This document shows positions 1 to 5,188 of a stretch of 8,069 nucleotides of DNA, piece by piece. How positions within the stretch are numbered: position 1 is the first letter of the stretch; every line of letters starts with the position of its first letter. This DNA is from an uncultured Clostridia bacterium (GTDB taxonomy: Bacteria; Bacillota; Clostridia; Christensenellales; CAG-314): contig CAKPPA010000043.1 in the NCBI GenBank assembly GCA_934177025.1, positions 1 through 8,069 of the forward strand, read 5' to 3'. Position numbers and translations under genes: made by a program. The notes under the pieces were generated by a model. The model was given only the letters and a program-made list of their open reading frames with translations. It did not search any database and was not told the origin of the DNA.

Positions 1-89
1 GGCAAACACACCGCCGCAACTTTCGGCGCGTGAATGACAAATTCGTATATATTTTCGGATAAAATCGTTTTCTTTTTAATTTCAAACAT
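1..89 (-). CDS. 5' fragment of a ferredoxin-NADP+ reductase (NfnA/SudB/PyrK-like) flavoprotein subunit
   Basis: An open frame starts at the ATG at 89-87 and runs off the window edge after 29 codons. The peptide begins MFEIKKKTILSENIYEF and continues through VIHAPKVAAVCL, with a following CCN (Pro) codon. This matches the usual N-terminus of the FAD-binding reductase subunit of NADH-dependent ferredoxin:NADP reductase (NfnA) and sulfide dehydrogenase SudB, where a similar 'K..L....' strand, an 'APxVA' segment and then a 'PGQFV' FAD-domain motif follow. The ATG has a good ribosome binding site (GAGG, 7 nt upstream). It overlaps the last 8 nt of nth on the same strand, so the two are probably co-translated. 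PyrK-type dihydroorotate dehydrogenase electron-transfer subunits have a similar start and cannot be excluded. Only the N-terminus is visible, so the family call is inference. Confidence 0.6.
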   Translation of the reverse strand, partial: MFEIKKKTILSENIYEFVIHAPKVAAVCL

Positions 90-726
90 GCTTTTCCTCG
101 TTTTTCGTGCGGTAGTATTCGCAATACTCCGTCAGTTTGCATTCGTTGCAATGCGGGTTTTGCGATTTGCAAACGTAGCGGCCGTGAAGCAAAATGTAAT
201 GATGACAATCCGACCAAAGTTCGCGATCGATTTCCTGCATCAGTTGCTTTTCCGTTTCCGTCACGTTTTTTGCGTGCGCCAACCCCAAACGGTTGCTGAC
301 GCGGAACACGTGCGTATCCACCGCAATCGCCTGCCCGCCGAACCACACCGCATACACGACGTTTGCCGTTTTGCGACCGACGCCGCTCAGCGTACGAAGT
401 TCCTCCACCGTTTCCGGCACTTGCCCGTGAAATTTATGCACGATGTCGTAACTTGCCTGCTTTAAAAATTTCGCTTTGTGTTTGTAAAACCCGCAGGAAT
501 AAATGAGTTGTTCCAACGTGGCGTCCGAAAGTTCCAACATTTTTTCCGGCGTGTTGGCAACCTGAAACAGTTTTTCCGTCACCTGATTTACGCGCTTGTC
601 CGTACATTGTGCGGATAAAATCACCGCAACCAACAGTTCGAACGGGCTTGTAAAATGCAATTCGGATTTCGGATTCGGAAACTCCTCGGACAAAATCGCG
701 ATAATTTTTTGCGTACGCTCTTTCAT
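82..726 (-). CDS. nth: Endonuclease III, DNA glycosylase/AP lyase
   Basis: Base excision repair enzyme that removes oxidised pyrimidines from DNA and nicks the abasic site. The 214-residue product has the usual length and covers the whole family: helical core with 'LLVAVILSAQCTD' (31-43), the helix-hairpin-helix 'LSGVGRKTANVV' (113-124) holding the catalytic Lys119, and the catalytic Asp137 in 'AVDTHVFRVSNR'. The C-terminal 4Fe-4S ligands are Cys186, Cys193, Cys196 and Cys202 (C-x6-C-x2-C-x5-C). Residue numbers match E. coli Nth almost one to one. The ATG at 726 gives the expected N-terminus, but there is no Shine-Dalgarno sequence before it and a promoter -10 lies only 7 nt upstream, so translation may start on a leaderless or near-leaderless mRNA. 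The downstream flavoprotein gene overlaps it by 8 nt. Confidence 0.97.
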   Translation of the reverse strand: MKERTQKIIAILSEEFPNPKSELHFTSPFELLVAVILSAQCTDKRVNQVTEKLFQVANTPEKMLELSDATLEQLIYSCGFYKHKAKFLKQASYDIVHKFHGQVPETVEELRTLSGVGRKTANVVYAVWFGGQAIAVDTHVFRVSNRLGLAHAKNVTETEKQLMQEIDRELWSDCHHYILLHGRYVCKSQNPHCNECKLTEYCEYYRTKNEEKHV

Positions 727-733
727 ACCGATT

Positions 734-762
734 AGTATATACTAAAACTGCCGTTCTTGCAA
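734..762 (-). promoter_or_regulatory. Sigma-A type promoter of nth, with a 14-bp palindrome over the -10
   Basis: On the minus strand TTGCAA (762-757) is followed after exactly 17 bp by TATACT (739-734). The expected start site is at about 727, one base before the nth ATG (726). The -10 lies inside a perfect 14-bp palindrome, TTAGTATATACTAA (732-745), which could be an operator or simply a two-way AT-rich -10. Confidence 0.6.
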
Positions 763-882
763 TTCCTAACCGCCAATTTCGCATCCGTCTACCTTTTAAC
801 AAGGAAAAGAACAAGTAAATTTTTCGTCAATGCCGAAAAACCGCGCTTTGTAAGTGCAAAAAGCCAAACCGCGCGGAAAGAA

Positions 883-905
883 AAAAAGCGGGAATCCCGC
901 TTTTT
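883..905 (-). terminator. Intrinsic terminator after the DUF3343 gene
   Basis: Perfect 10-bp stem AAAAAGCGGG (883-892) and CCCGCTTTTT (896-905) around a 3-nt loop. Read on the minus strand it ends in seven T residues (887-881). It overlaps the last two bases of the DUF3343 stop codon (TAA, 906-904), so the message ends at once. It could also work on the plus strand, but no plus-strand gene ends here. Confidence 0.85.
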
Positions 906-1161
906 AAATTCGGCTCACGTAACTTTTTTTGCCCCGCACACTGACACGAAACAGCCCCGCAAAGGAACTCGCCCCGAATTGACGAAGGAGGGCTTTTACT
1001 TTAGGTAAATCCCCCTCCTGAAATTTTAAACTTATGCCGCAACCGACGTATGCCTCCCGCGGCGTGTTGACAATGGCACAGTTAATTCCGTTACGCGAGC
1101 AAAGATGAAACATCGTTGTGGTTTGATTCCGCGACCGAAAAACGGCAATCAGATAGTTCAT
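904..1161 (-). CDS. DUF3343 protein, putative Se/S carrier-like
   Basis: An 85-residue protein that matches DUF3343 (putative Se/S carrier protein-like) over its full length. It has the N-terminal strand 'YLIAVFRSRNQT' (3-14), the 'INTPRE'-like segment 'VNTPREAYVGCGISLKF' (31-47) with the family's conserved Cys41 in 'GCGIS', and the C-terminal 'FAGLFRV' (67-73). In Firmicutes this family often sits beside a class V aminotransferase of the cysteine-desulfurase type and beside selenium genes such as yedF and selD; the desulfurase is directly divergent here, but no selenium gene is in view. The likely role, by inference, is to receive or hold sulfur or selenium from the desulfurase on Cys41. The start is supported by GAGGTG six bases upstream of the ATG. 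It is monocistronic, with its own promoter and terminator. Confidence 0.88.
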   Translation of the reverse strand: MNYLIAVFRSRNQTTTMFHLCSRNGINCAIVNTPREAYVGCGISLKFQEGDLPKVKALLRQFGASSFAGLFRVSVRGKKSYVSRI

Positions 1162-1180
1162 TTTTGCACCTCGTTACATA

Positions 1181-1208
1181 TTGGCGAACCCGCTTAATAT
1201 ACTATATT
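1181..1208 (+). promoter_or_regulatory. Candidate promoter of the cysteine desulfurase-family gene
   Basis: TTGGCG (1181-1186) and TATATT (1203-1208) are 16 bp apart, giving a start near 1215 and a leader of about 26 nt before the TTG start. A second -10, TATACT (1198-1203), is also present but has only a weak -35 (GTTACA, 19 bp upstream). The exact elements are uncertain. Confidence 0.4.
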
Positions 1209-1230
1209 ACATCCGATTCAAAAATGTTAA
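1201..1230 (-). promoter_or_regulatory. Candidate promoter of the DUF3343 gene
   Basis: Minus-strand TTAACA (1230-1225) and TATAGT (1206-1201) are separated by 18 bp. The predicted start near 1194 gives a leader of about 33 nt carrying the GAGGTG ribosome binding site. It overlaps the promoter region of the divergent desulfurase gene, so the two may compete or share a regulator. Confidence 0.5.
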
Positions 1231-1243
1231 GAGGTGCACTTTG
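1230..1243 (+). promoter_or_regulatory. Ribosome binding site that fixes a TTG start
   Basis: AGAGGTG (1230-1236) lies just upstream of TTG at 1241. This TTG codes for the residue directly before 'IYFDNAAT', the usual first motif of the enzyme family. The longer in-frame reading from the TTG at 1181 would add 20 residues unlike any family member and would begin inside the promoter, so 1241 is preferred. Confidence 0.85.
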
Positions 1244-2374
1244 ATTTATTTCGACAACGCCGCTACCGGCGGCTACAAACCGCCCGTCGTCATCGACACA
1301 ATGACGGACGTACTGAAAAACCTTTCCGTCAACCCCGGGCGAAGCGGACACAAAAAAGCCTTGGAAGCCACGCTGAAAATTTGGAAAACACGCAACACCG
1401 TGAAGCAAATGGTAAACGCCCCCTCCGAGGACAACGTGGTGTTTACGCAAAACTGCACTTACGCCTTGAACCTTGCCATCATCGGCACGGTGCGCAAAAA
1501 CGGGCACGTCATTACCAGTTGCAACGAGCATAATTCCGTGCTACGCCCCCTACACGAATTGCAACGGCACGGGCAAATTGAACTTACCGTCCTTTCGCCG
1601 CAAGCGGACGGCTGTGTGCATGCGGAGCAAATTTACGACGCCTTAAAGCCAAACACCTATCTCGTTGCGCTTTCGCATGCGTCCAACGTGACGGGTGCCG
1701 TCAACGACGTTGCGGCAATCGGTGCCGTTTGCAAGGAAAAAAACCTGCTGTTTTTGGTAGATGCGGCGCAATCCGTCGGCTACACGCAAATCGACATGGA
1801 AAAAATGCACGTCAATCTCCTTGCTTTTCCGGGGCACAAAGGATTACACGCTCCGCAAGGAACGGGGTGCCTTTGTTTTACCGACGACGCAAAGCCGCGC
1901 CCTGTTGTTTACGGCGGAACGGGCAGTCGCTCCGACCTACTTTACCAACCGGAGGAAAGCCCCGAATGCTTTGAAAGCGGCACCCTAAACACGCCCGCCA
2001 TCCTTGCGCTCGACAGTGCCATTCGCTGGACGGCAACGCATCATCGCAAACTGCAAACCACGCAAAATGAAATTCAACGAATCCTTTACGAGGGGCTAAA
2101 AGCCGTGGACGGCTGCACCGTTTACTCCGTGCGCGACACCTTTACGGGCATTGTTTCCTTTTTGCTTGAGGATTTGGATTCGAACCGAATTGCCGACATT
2201 TTGAACGAAAACTACGGGATTGCGACACGCAGCGGGCTACATTGTGCACCGCTCGTGCATCGGCACCTAAACACGCAACACACGGGATTGGTGCGGGCAA
2301 GCGTCAGCGGCACCAACACAAAGGAGGAAGCCTACTTGTTTTTGCGCGCGGTAAACGAAATCGCAAAAGCCTAA
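1241..2374 (+). CDS. Cysteine desulfurase-family PLP enzyme (class V aminotransferase, EF2568-like)
   Basis: A 377-residue PLP-dependent enzyme predicted to take sulfur (or selenium) from cysteine (or selenocysteine) as a protein-bound persulfide. Visible motifs are 'YFDNAATG' at the N-terminus, 'NPGRSGHK' (31-38), His97 in 'NEHNSVLRP' that stacks on PLP, Asn149 in 'SHASNVTG', Asp174 and Gln177 in 'VDAAQSVG', the Schiff-base Lys200 in 'GHKG', and the candidate catalytic Cys335 in 'RSGLHCAPLVH'. Length and motif set fit the 'cysteine desulfurase family protein' group found near DUF3343 genes, rather than IscS or the main SufS: no sufBCDU or iscU is nearby. The start is TTG. It is divergent from the DUF3343 gene across about 80 bp, which suggests a functional pair. 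No partner follows it; the repeat array begins about 65 bp downstream. Confidence 0.92.
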   Translation: MIYFDNAATGGYKPPVVIDTMTDVLKNLSVNPGRSGHKKALEATLKIWKTRNTVKQMVNAPSEDNVVFTQNCTYALNLAIIGTVRKNGHVITSCNEHNSVLRPLHELQRHGQIELTVLSPQADGCVHAEQIYDALKPNTYLVALSHASNVTGAVNDVAAIGAVCKEKNLLFLVDAAQSVGYTQIDMEKMHVNLLAFPGHKGLHAPQGTGCLCFTDDAKPRPVVYGGTGSRSDLLYQPEESPECFESGTLNTPAILALDSAIRWTATHHRKLQTTQNEIQRILYEGLKAVDGCTVYSVRDTFTGIVSFLLEDLDSNRIADILNENYGIATRSGLHCAPLVHRHLNTQHTGLVRASVSGTNTKEEAYLFLRAVNEIAKA

Positions 2375-2391
2375 CCGAAACGGCGTTTTTT
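2375..2391 (+). terminator. Weak terminator-like site after the desulfurase gene
   Basis: Directly after the stop codon, CCG-AAA-CGG is followed by CG and six T residues (2386-2391). The stem is only 3 bp. A larger fold, GGCGTT (2382-2387) with AACGCC (2415-2420), is also possible but lacks a T-tract. No stronger plus-strand terminator is visible for this gene. Confidence 0.3.
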
Positions 2392-2439
2392 AAAGGGTTT
2401 GTCAGGCAAAAAACAACGCCCTGCCGAAACGAAACGAAG

Positions 2440-2795
2440 CCGACGTCATTACGAAAGGAAAAGAAAAACCGCCAACGACAGTTGAAAACGAAAACGGAAA
2501 AATACTAACGTCGTTACCGAAAGAAAACCGTCATCGACTGTTACAAAATAAAAAGAAAAATCCTCAACGACCGTTACGAAAGGAAAACGGAAAAATACTA
2601 ACGTCGTTACCGAAAGAAAAAAATGCCGCTGACGTTACCGAAAGGAAAACCGTCAACGACAGTTGAAAACGAAAACGGCAAAAAGTCCGCTGACGTTACC
2701 GAAAGGAAAACCGTCAACGCTCATTCCGAAAGAAAAAAACGTCAACGACAGTTGAAAACGAAAACGGAAAAATACTAACGCCGTTTACGACGTTT
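2440..2795. repeat. Array 1: about 12 degenerate tandem units of 27-33 bp
   Basis: The gap between the convergent desulfurase gene and the gene at 2905-3234 is filled by units built on a core like CAACGNCNGTTACCGAAAG, each followed by an A-rich stretch. Exact long matches show local duplication. Positions 2473-2510 equal 2743-2780 (38 bp), 2490-2527 equal 2583-2620 (38 bp), 2651-2678 equal 2740-2767 (28 bp), and 2626-2658 equal 2687-2719 (33 bp). The offsets (270, 93, 89, 61) are near multiples of a roughly 30-bp unit. Several units hold a small inverted repeat, such as TCAAC-GACA-GTTGA (2653-2666 and 2742-2755). No conserved reading frame runs through it and there are no unique spacers, so it is neither a gene nor a CRISPR array. 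Confidence 0.85.
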
Positions 2796-2821
2796 GTTAA
2801 AAAACGCAACCGAAGCATACC

Positions 2822-2847
2822 AAAAAGGACGGAAAAAATCCGTCCTT
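2822..2847 (-). terminator. Intrinsic terminator after the gene at 2905-3234
   Basis: A 9-bp stem, AAGGACGGA (2825-2833) and TCCGTCCTT (2839-2847), encloses a 5-nt loop. On the minus strand it is followed by a run of five T (2826-2822, partly in the stem). It lies about 57 bp after the stop codon of the minus-strand gene. On the plus strand the downstream sequence is less T-rich, so it is mainly a minus-strand terminator. Confidence 0.8.
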
Positions 2848-2904
2848 AAGTTTTCAAATTTTTCGGAAGTTTGCACAGATGCGCATTTGTGCCGATGTAC
2901 GCAT

Positions 2905-3234
2905 TTACAACGGTTCCTCCGTTAATTTTGCAACCAATTCGTTGAGTTTTCGTTTTTGCTCGGCGTTTAACAAAGGCGAAAACTTTTTTGCTAAATTTTT
3001 GATATCCGCATCGGTGAGTTTTCCCTGCTCCTTTTGTTGCCGCACGTTTTCGAAAATATCCTCCGTCAGTTTTGATTCCCCCGCTTCGCTGTAGTAGCCC
3101 GCCAAACGTTTTAAGTAGTCCATTTGCCCTTTCGTGTCCTTCGGGAACTCCGTTTGTGCGCGTTGCGTCGTGTTCGACGCTCCTTCCGCTTGCCGATTTT
3201 GTTTGTTTTGATAAAAATTCCAGAAATCGTCCAT
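2905..3234 (-). CDS. Small hydrophilic helical protein of unknown function
   Basis: A 109-residue protein I do not recognise. It starts with an aromatic 'MDDFWNFY', then has a Gln/Asn/Thr-rich low-complexity stretch (about 9-28), and then several likely amphipathic helices: 36-52, 55-71, 73-84 and 88-105. The C-terminal half, 'LTDADIKNLAKKFSPLL' followed by 'NAEQKRKLNELVAKL', is rich in Lys, Leu and Glu and looks like a small helical bundle. There is no signal peptide, membrane segment or cysteine. The start is well supported: AAGGAGA (3247-3241) lies six bases before the ATG, and the gene has its own strong terminator. It is divergent from another unknown small gene across 86 bp, and both leaders have a ribosome binding site followed by a run of T. 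Existence as a gene is likely; function is unknown. Confidence 0.75.
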   Translation of the reverse strand: MDDFWNFYQNKQNRQAEGASNTTQRAQTEFPKDTKGQMDYLKRLAGYYSEAGESKLTEDIFENVRQQKEQGKLTDADIKNLAKKFSPLLNAEQKRKLNELVAKLTEEPL

Positions 3235-3320
3235 AAAAAATCTCCTTTTTCGTACACTCTATATATATGCACGCATAGAATATATTGACTTGAAAATCAA
3301 AAATTGACGGAGGTTTTTTT
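3235..3320. promoter_or_regulatory. Divergent AT-rich control region between two unknown small genes
   Basis: This 86-bp gap must hold the promoters of both flanking genes. It has alternating TA sequence (3260-3268), an inverted repeat TATGC-AC-GCATA (3266-3277), possible plus-strand -10 boxes TAGAAT (3276-3281) and TATATT (3281-3286), and ribosome binding sites at both ends (3241-3247 minus, GGAGG 3309-3313 plus). I see no convincing -35 for either direction. An activator or an alternative sigma factor is possible but unproven. Confidence 0.45.
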
Positions 3321-3758
3321 ATGAATCCGCTTCCGATACTGCTCGGCGTTTTTGCTTGGAACGCCTTAAAACCACAAAAGCCGAAAACCGGCGGGGAAAG
3401 TTGGGATCAACTCGGGCAACTCCTTGCCCGTCCGGAACTCCTCGACGTCCTTGGCTCCGTTTCGAAACTGACGGACAAAACCGTTTCGCCCGAGGAAAAG
3501 AATGCGGCACTGATGGAACTCATCACCAACCCCACCGTCATCGAATTGGCAAAGGAAGTGCTACATGCCAACGAAAGCGGCGAACCGCACGTAACCGACG
3601 TAACGGAAAGTAAAGTCGTTCCGCCGAATTCTGCCTCGCCGCAACACTCCGAAACGCCTGTTTTTGAACCGGTGGAAAAAATTGCAGGGATTGAGATTTC
3701 GGAAAAATTAAAAAAACTTTACGACAATTGGTACGTGAGTTCCTCCCGCGAACCGTAA
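3321..3758 (+). CDS. Small protein of unknown function with a hydrophobic N-terminus
   Basis: A 145-residue protein I do not recognise. Residues 3-16 (PLPILLGVFAWNAL) are hydrophobic and could be a short membrane contact or a buried helix; there is no charged n-region or clear cleavage site. Residues 25-85 look helical and acidic, with 'LLARPELLDVLGSVSKL' and 'SPEEKNAALMELITNPTV'. Residues 86-116 form a Pro/Ser/Thr/Glu-rich linker. The C-terminus has a further helix, 'ISEKLKKLYDNWYV' (126-139). The ATG has GGAGG seven bases upstream, separated by seven T residues, a leader style shared with the divergent gene at 2905-3234. The shared control region suggests that the two act together, which is inference. 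No promoter -35 or close terminator is visible. Confidence 0.75.
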   Translation: MNPLPILLGVFAWNALKPQKPKTGGESWDQLGQLLARPELLDVLGSVSKLTDKTVSPEEKNAALMELITNPTVIELAKEVLHANESGEPHVTDVTESKVVPPNSASPQHSETPVFEPVEKIAGIEISEKLKKLYDNWYVSSSREP

Positions 3759-3909
3759 GGCTCCCGAGGAAAGGTAAATTTCGGTTTTACACGCAAACGA
3801 CACATAAAACCGCTGTTCACGCAAACAACCCCCTGCTTTTTTGCGCAAAACCTAACGGGAAGCCGAAAAACCCCTTCCCCCTACGGTGCCTGCCTTCATT
3901 GCCCCACCA

Positions 3910-4134
3910 CACCGCACTTCATTTGCAAACGCACCGCACTTCATTTGCAAACGCACCGCCCCTTTCATCTATCGACCACACATCACTTAATTGACGAAAC
4001 ACACTGCCTTTACTCTACTAACCACACTATACTTAATTGACGAAACACACTGCACTTCATTTGCAAACGCACCGCACTTCATTTGCAAACACACCGCCTT
4101 TCATCTGTCAAACACACCGCCTTTCGAAATAACC
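3910..4134. repeat. Array 2: about 10 degenerate tandem units of 20-24 bp
   Basis: Units begin CAC(A)CCGC or CACACTGC and end in ATTTGCAAAC or a variant of it. Two adjacent copies, 3910-3931 and 3932-3953, are identical (22 bp, joined head to tail), and near-identical copies recur at 4048-4069 and 4070-4091. Between them are variant units sharing ACTTAATTGACGAAACACACTG (3986-4007 and 4031-4052). Later units drift (3954-3978, 4092-4134). Many carry the 8-bp palindrome TTTGCAAA. The 150 bp before it (3759-3909) holds no gene or clear signal. The array lies between the convergent genes ending at 3758 and 4430. Frames stay open through parts of it in more than one phase only because the units lack stop codons. 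Confidence 0.85.
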
Positions 4135-4181
4135 CACTGCGGCGTTCGGAACGTACCTTACTTAGCAAGAACGGCAAAACA

Positions 4182-4210
4182 AAACAGCGTAGGCTTTCCC
4201 TACGCTGTTT
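4182..4210. terminator. Strong two-way hairpin terminator between convergent genes
   Basis: A perfect 12-bp stem, AAACAGCGTAGG (4182-4193) and CCTACGCTGTTT (4199-4210), has a 5-nt loop. On the minus strand it is followed by TTTTGTTTTG, so it suits the membrane protein gene ending at 4430. On the plus strand it is followed by GAAATACGAATTTTTT, a weaker tail, for the gene ending at 3758. Confidence 0.75.
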
Positions 4211-4234
4211 GAAATACGAATTTTTTGTTTACAA

Positions 4235-4420
4235 AACGTAACCGCTTTTTAGTTTTTTAAAGCGAAACCGCTTTTTGTTTTTACGGCACGAAACCACGTT
4301 TTAATTTTTGCGAACGCACCCGCCTTTTTATTTTTGCGGGGGCGTAATCGCCTTTTTGTTTTGCGGACGGAAACCGCATTTTTACGGTACAGACCGCATT
4401 TTTACGGTGCGGAGCCGTGA
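4235..4420 (+). repeat. Array 3: tandem mini stem-loops with T-tracts, about 8 units of 20-27 bp
   Basis: Each unit has a short GC-containing segment (style CGAAACCGC) followed, in most units, by TTTTT or longer T-rich runs on the plus strand. Most units can fold. The pairs are AAAGCG/CGCTTT (4259-4264 with 4269-4274), GGCG/CGCC (4341-4344 with 4349-4352), TGCGG/CCGCA (4362-4366 with 4374-4378), CGGT/ACCG (4385-4388 with 4393-4396) and ACGG/CCGT (4404-4407 with 4415-4418); weaker 3-bp pairs occur at 4288-4299 and 4310-4323. The arms differ between units yet still pair. It reads as a chain of weak intrinsic terminators for plus-strand transcription, ending 10 bp before the stop codon of the opposing gene. 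Confidence 0.7.
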
Positions 4421-4429
4421 CGCAAAATG

Positions 4430-5050
4430 CTACTTCTTGTCGCTTTCGACAGGCTGCTCCGCTTCGCTGCCTTGCGGGGTTTGCTTCGAAGCCAAATCGT
4501 GCTCCTCCTTAATTCCGGAACGCACCAACGCTTTTTTCACCAAAACGGCAAGCGTGCCGCCGATGAGTGCCGCCCACAACTGCAACAAACCGAAGTTGAC
4601 CGTTAACGTCGGAATGGCTTTTTCCGGAATGCCGAGTACCGGCAGTAACGACACCACGCCGAAACACATCCAGCAAAATTTTATCGCACTTGCCGCAATC
4701 AACCCTGCCACAAGGCGAACCCATTCGCCCCAAGGCAATTTGCCCGACGCCCACAGCACCGCCACAAACAGCGCATTGCCGATTCCGATGAACGGAATTA
4801 AAACCGGCTGACCCATTTGCCCGATGAGGAGTGCCATGACCGGTGTTAGCATACCGATGACGAGTCCGCCCCAAATGCCGCAATAAAACACCGACAATGC
4901 CAACACAAAATTCACTAACGACCCGACAAGAATGGTCGACCCGATGCCCGGGAACGCCGCTTTGCCGATGAGCGAGCCGACGTACTGCAACACAAGCACC
5001 AGTGCCAACATAACGCCCGTTCGAGCGATGATGAAAACTTTTTTATTCAT
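4430..5050 (-). CDS. ECF transporter S component-like integral membrane protein
   Basis: A 206-residue, very hydrophobic protein with about six membrane segments (roughly 7-26, 39-57, 58-78, 82-102, 108-136, 151-172). The start 'MNKKVFIIARTGVMLALVLVL' resembles the first helix of energy-coupling factor S components, whose small-residue motif packs against EcfT. The middle 'NFVLALSVFYCGIWGGLVIG' and 'GMLTPVMALLIG' also fit this family. S components bind a vitamin or other micronutrient and share an ATPase/EcfT module coded elsewhere; no such module is in the window. The substrate cannot be read from sequence. The C-terminal tail (173-206) is charged and Glu-rich and may be cytoplasmic. The ribosome binding site (AGGGGG, about 8 nt upstream) is modest. 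It has its own promoter and lies 138 bp downstream of ctpA on the same strand. Confidence 0.75.
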   Translation of the reverse strand: MNKKVFIIARTGVMLALVLVLQYVGSLIGKAAFPGIGSTILVGSLVNFVLALSVFYCGIWGGLVIGMLTPVMALLIGQMGQPVLIPFIGIGNALFVAVLWASGKLPWGEWVRLVAGLIAASAIKFCWMCFGVVSLLPVLGIPEKAIPTLTVNFGLLQLWAALIGGTLAVLVKKALVRSGIKEEHDLASKQTPQGSEAEQPVESDKK

Positions 5051-5074
5051 TTGTTTGCCCCCTTTTTTGAGGTT

Positions 5075-5094
5075 TTTTGCCTATTTCGGCAAAA
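5075..5094 (-). promoter_or_regulatory. Inverted repeat over the predicted start site of the ECF S-component gene
   Basis: Perfect 7-bp arms TTTTGCC (5075-5081) and GGCAAAA (5088-5094) with a 6-bp centre. It begins two bases downstream of the -10 and spans the predicted start near 5090, a typical place for a repressor operator. It could instead fold as a 5'-UTR hairpin, but transcription would then have to start upstream of about 5094. The regulator is unknown. Confidence 0.5.
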
Positions 5095-5096
5095 TT

Positions 5097-5126
5097 ATCA
5101 TAACCTGTATTGTTTTTTCTTGTCAA
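5097..5126 (-). promoter_or_regulatory. Sigma-A promoter of the ECF S-component gene
   Basis: A perfect -35, TTGACA (5126-5121), and TATGAT (5102-5097) are separated by 18 bp. The predicted start near 5090 gives a leader of about 40 nt. This shows that the gene is transcribed on its own, although no terminator is visible between ctpA and this promoter, so read-through is possible. Confidence 0.75.
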
Positions 5127-5188
5127 TCGGATTTTTGTTTTCCGAAAAGAATTTTTGCGAACTGCTTTCGTTTGCCGAGTTTTGGAAT

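Noticed and set aside
434..814. 126-residue minus-strand frame over the nth start
   Set aside because: It is a shadow of nth in another frame and crosses the nth promoter.
841..876. CCGCGC and GCGCGG pair as a small RNA or attenuator hairpin
   Set aside because: Only a 6-bp stem with a 24-nt loop, no promoter or T-tract, and no gene for it to control.
757..1008. 83-residue plus-strand frame across the DUF3343 terminator
   Set aside because: It runs through a perfect terminator hairpin and antisense to a conserved gene, with no supporting start signal.
2440..2795. Possible CRISPR array
   Set aside because: Units vary in sequence and length, there are no unique spacers of fixed size between identical repeats, and no cas gene is nearby.
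3266..3277. TATGC-AC-GCATA as facing -35 boxes for sporulation sigma factors
   Set aside because: GCATA occurs on both strands, but no matching -10 of sigma F, E or G type is found at the right distance.
3728..4212. Two overlapping open frames (88 and 73 residues) through array 2
   Set aside because: They exist only because the repeat units lack stop codons; the frames change between units, the peptides are repeat-encoded low complexity, and no ribosome binding site precedes them.
5051..5094. PreQ1-like or other riboswitch before the ECF S-component gene
   Set aside because: The leader is only about 40 nt; the hairpin loop has no pairing partner downstream to form the pseudoknot, and no known aptamer motif is seen.
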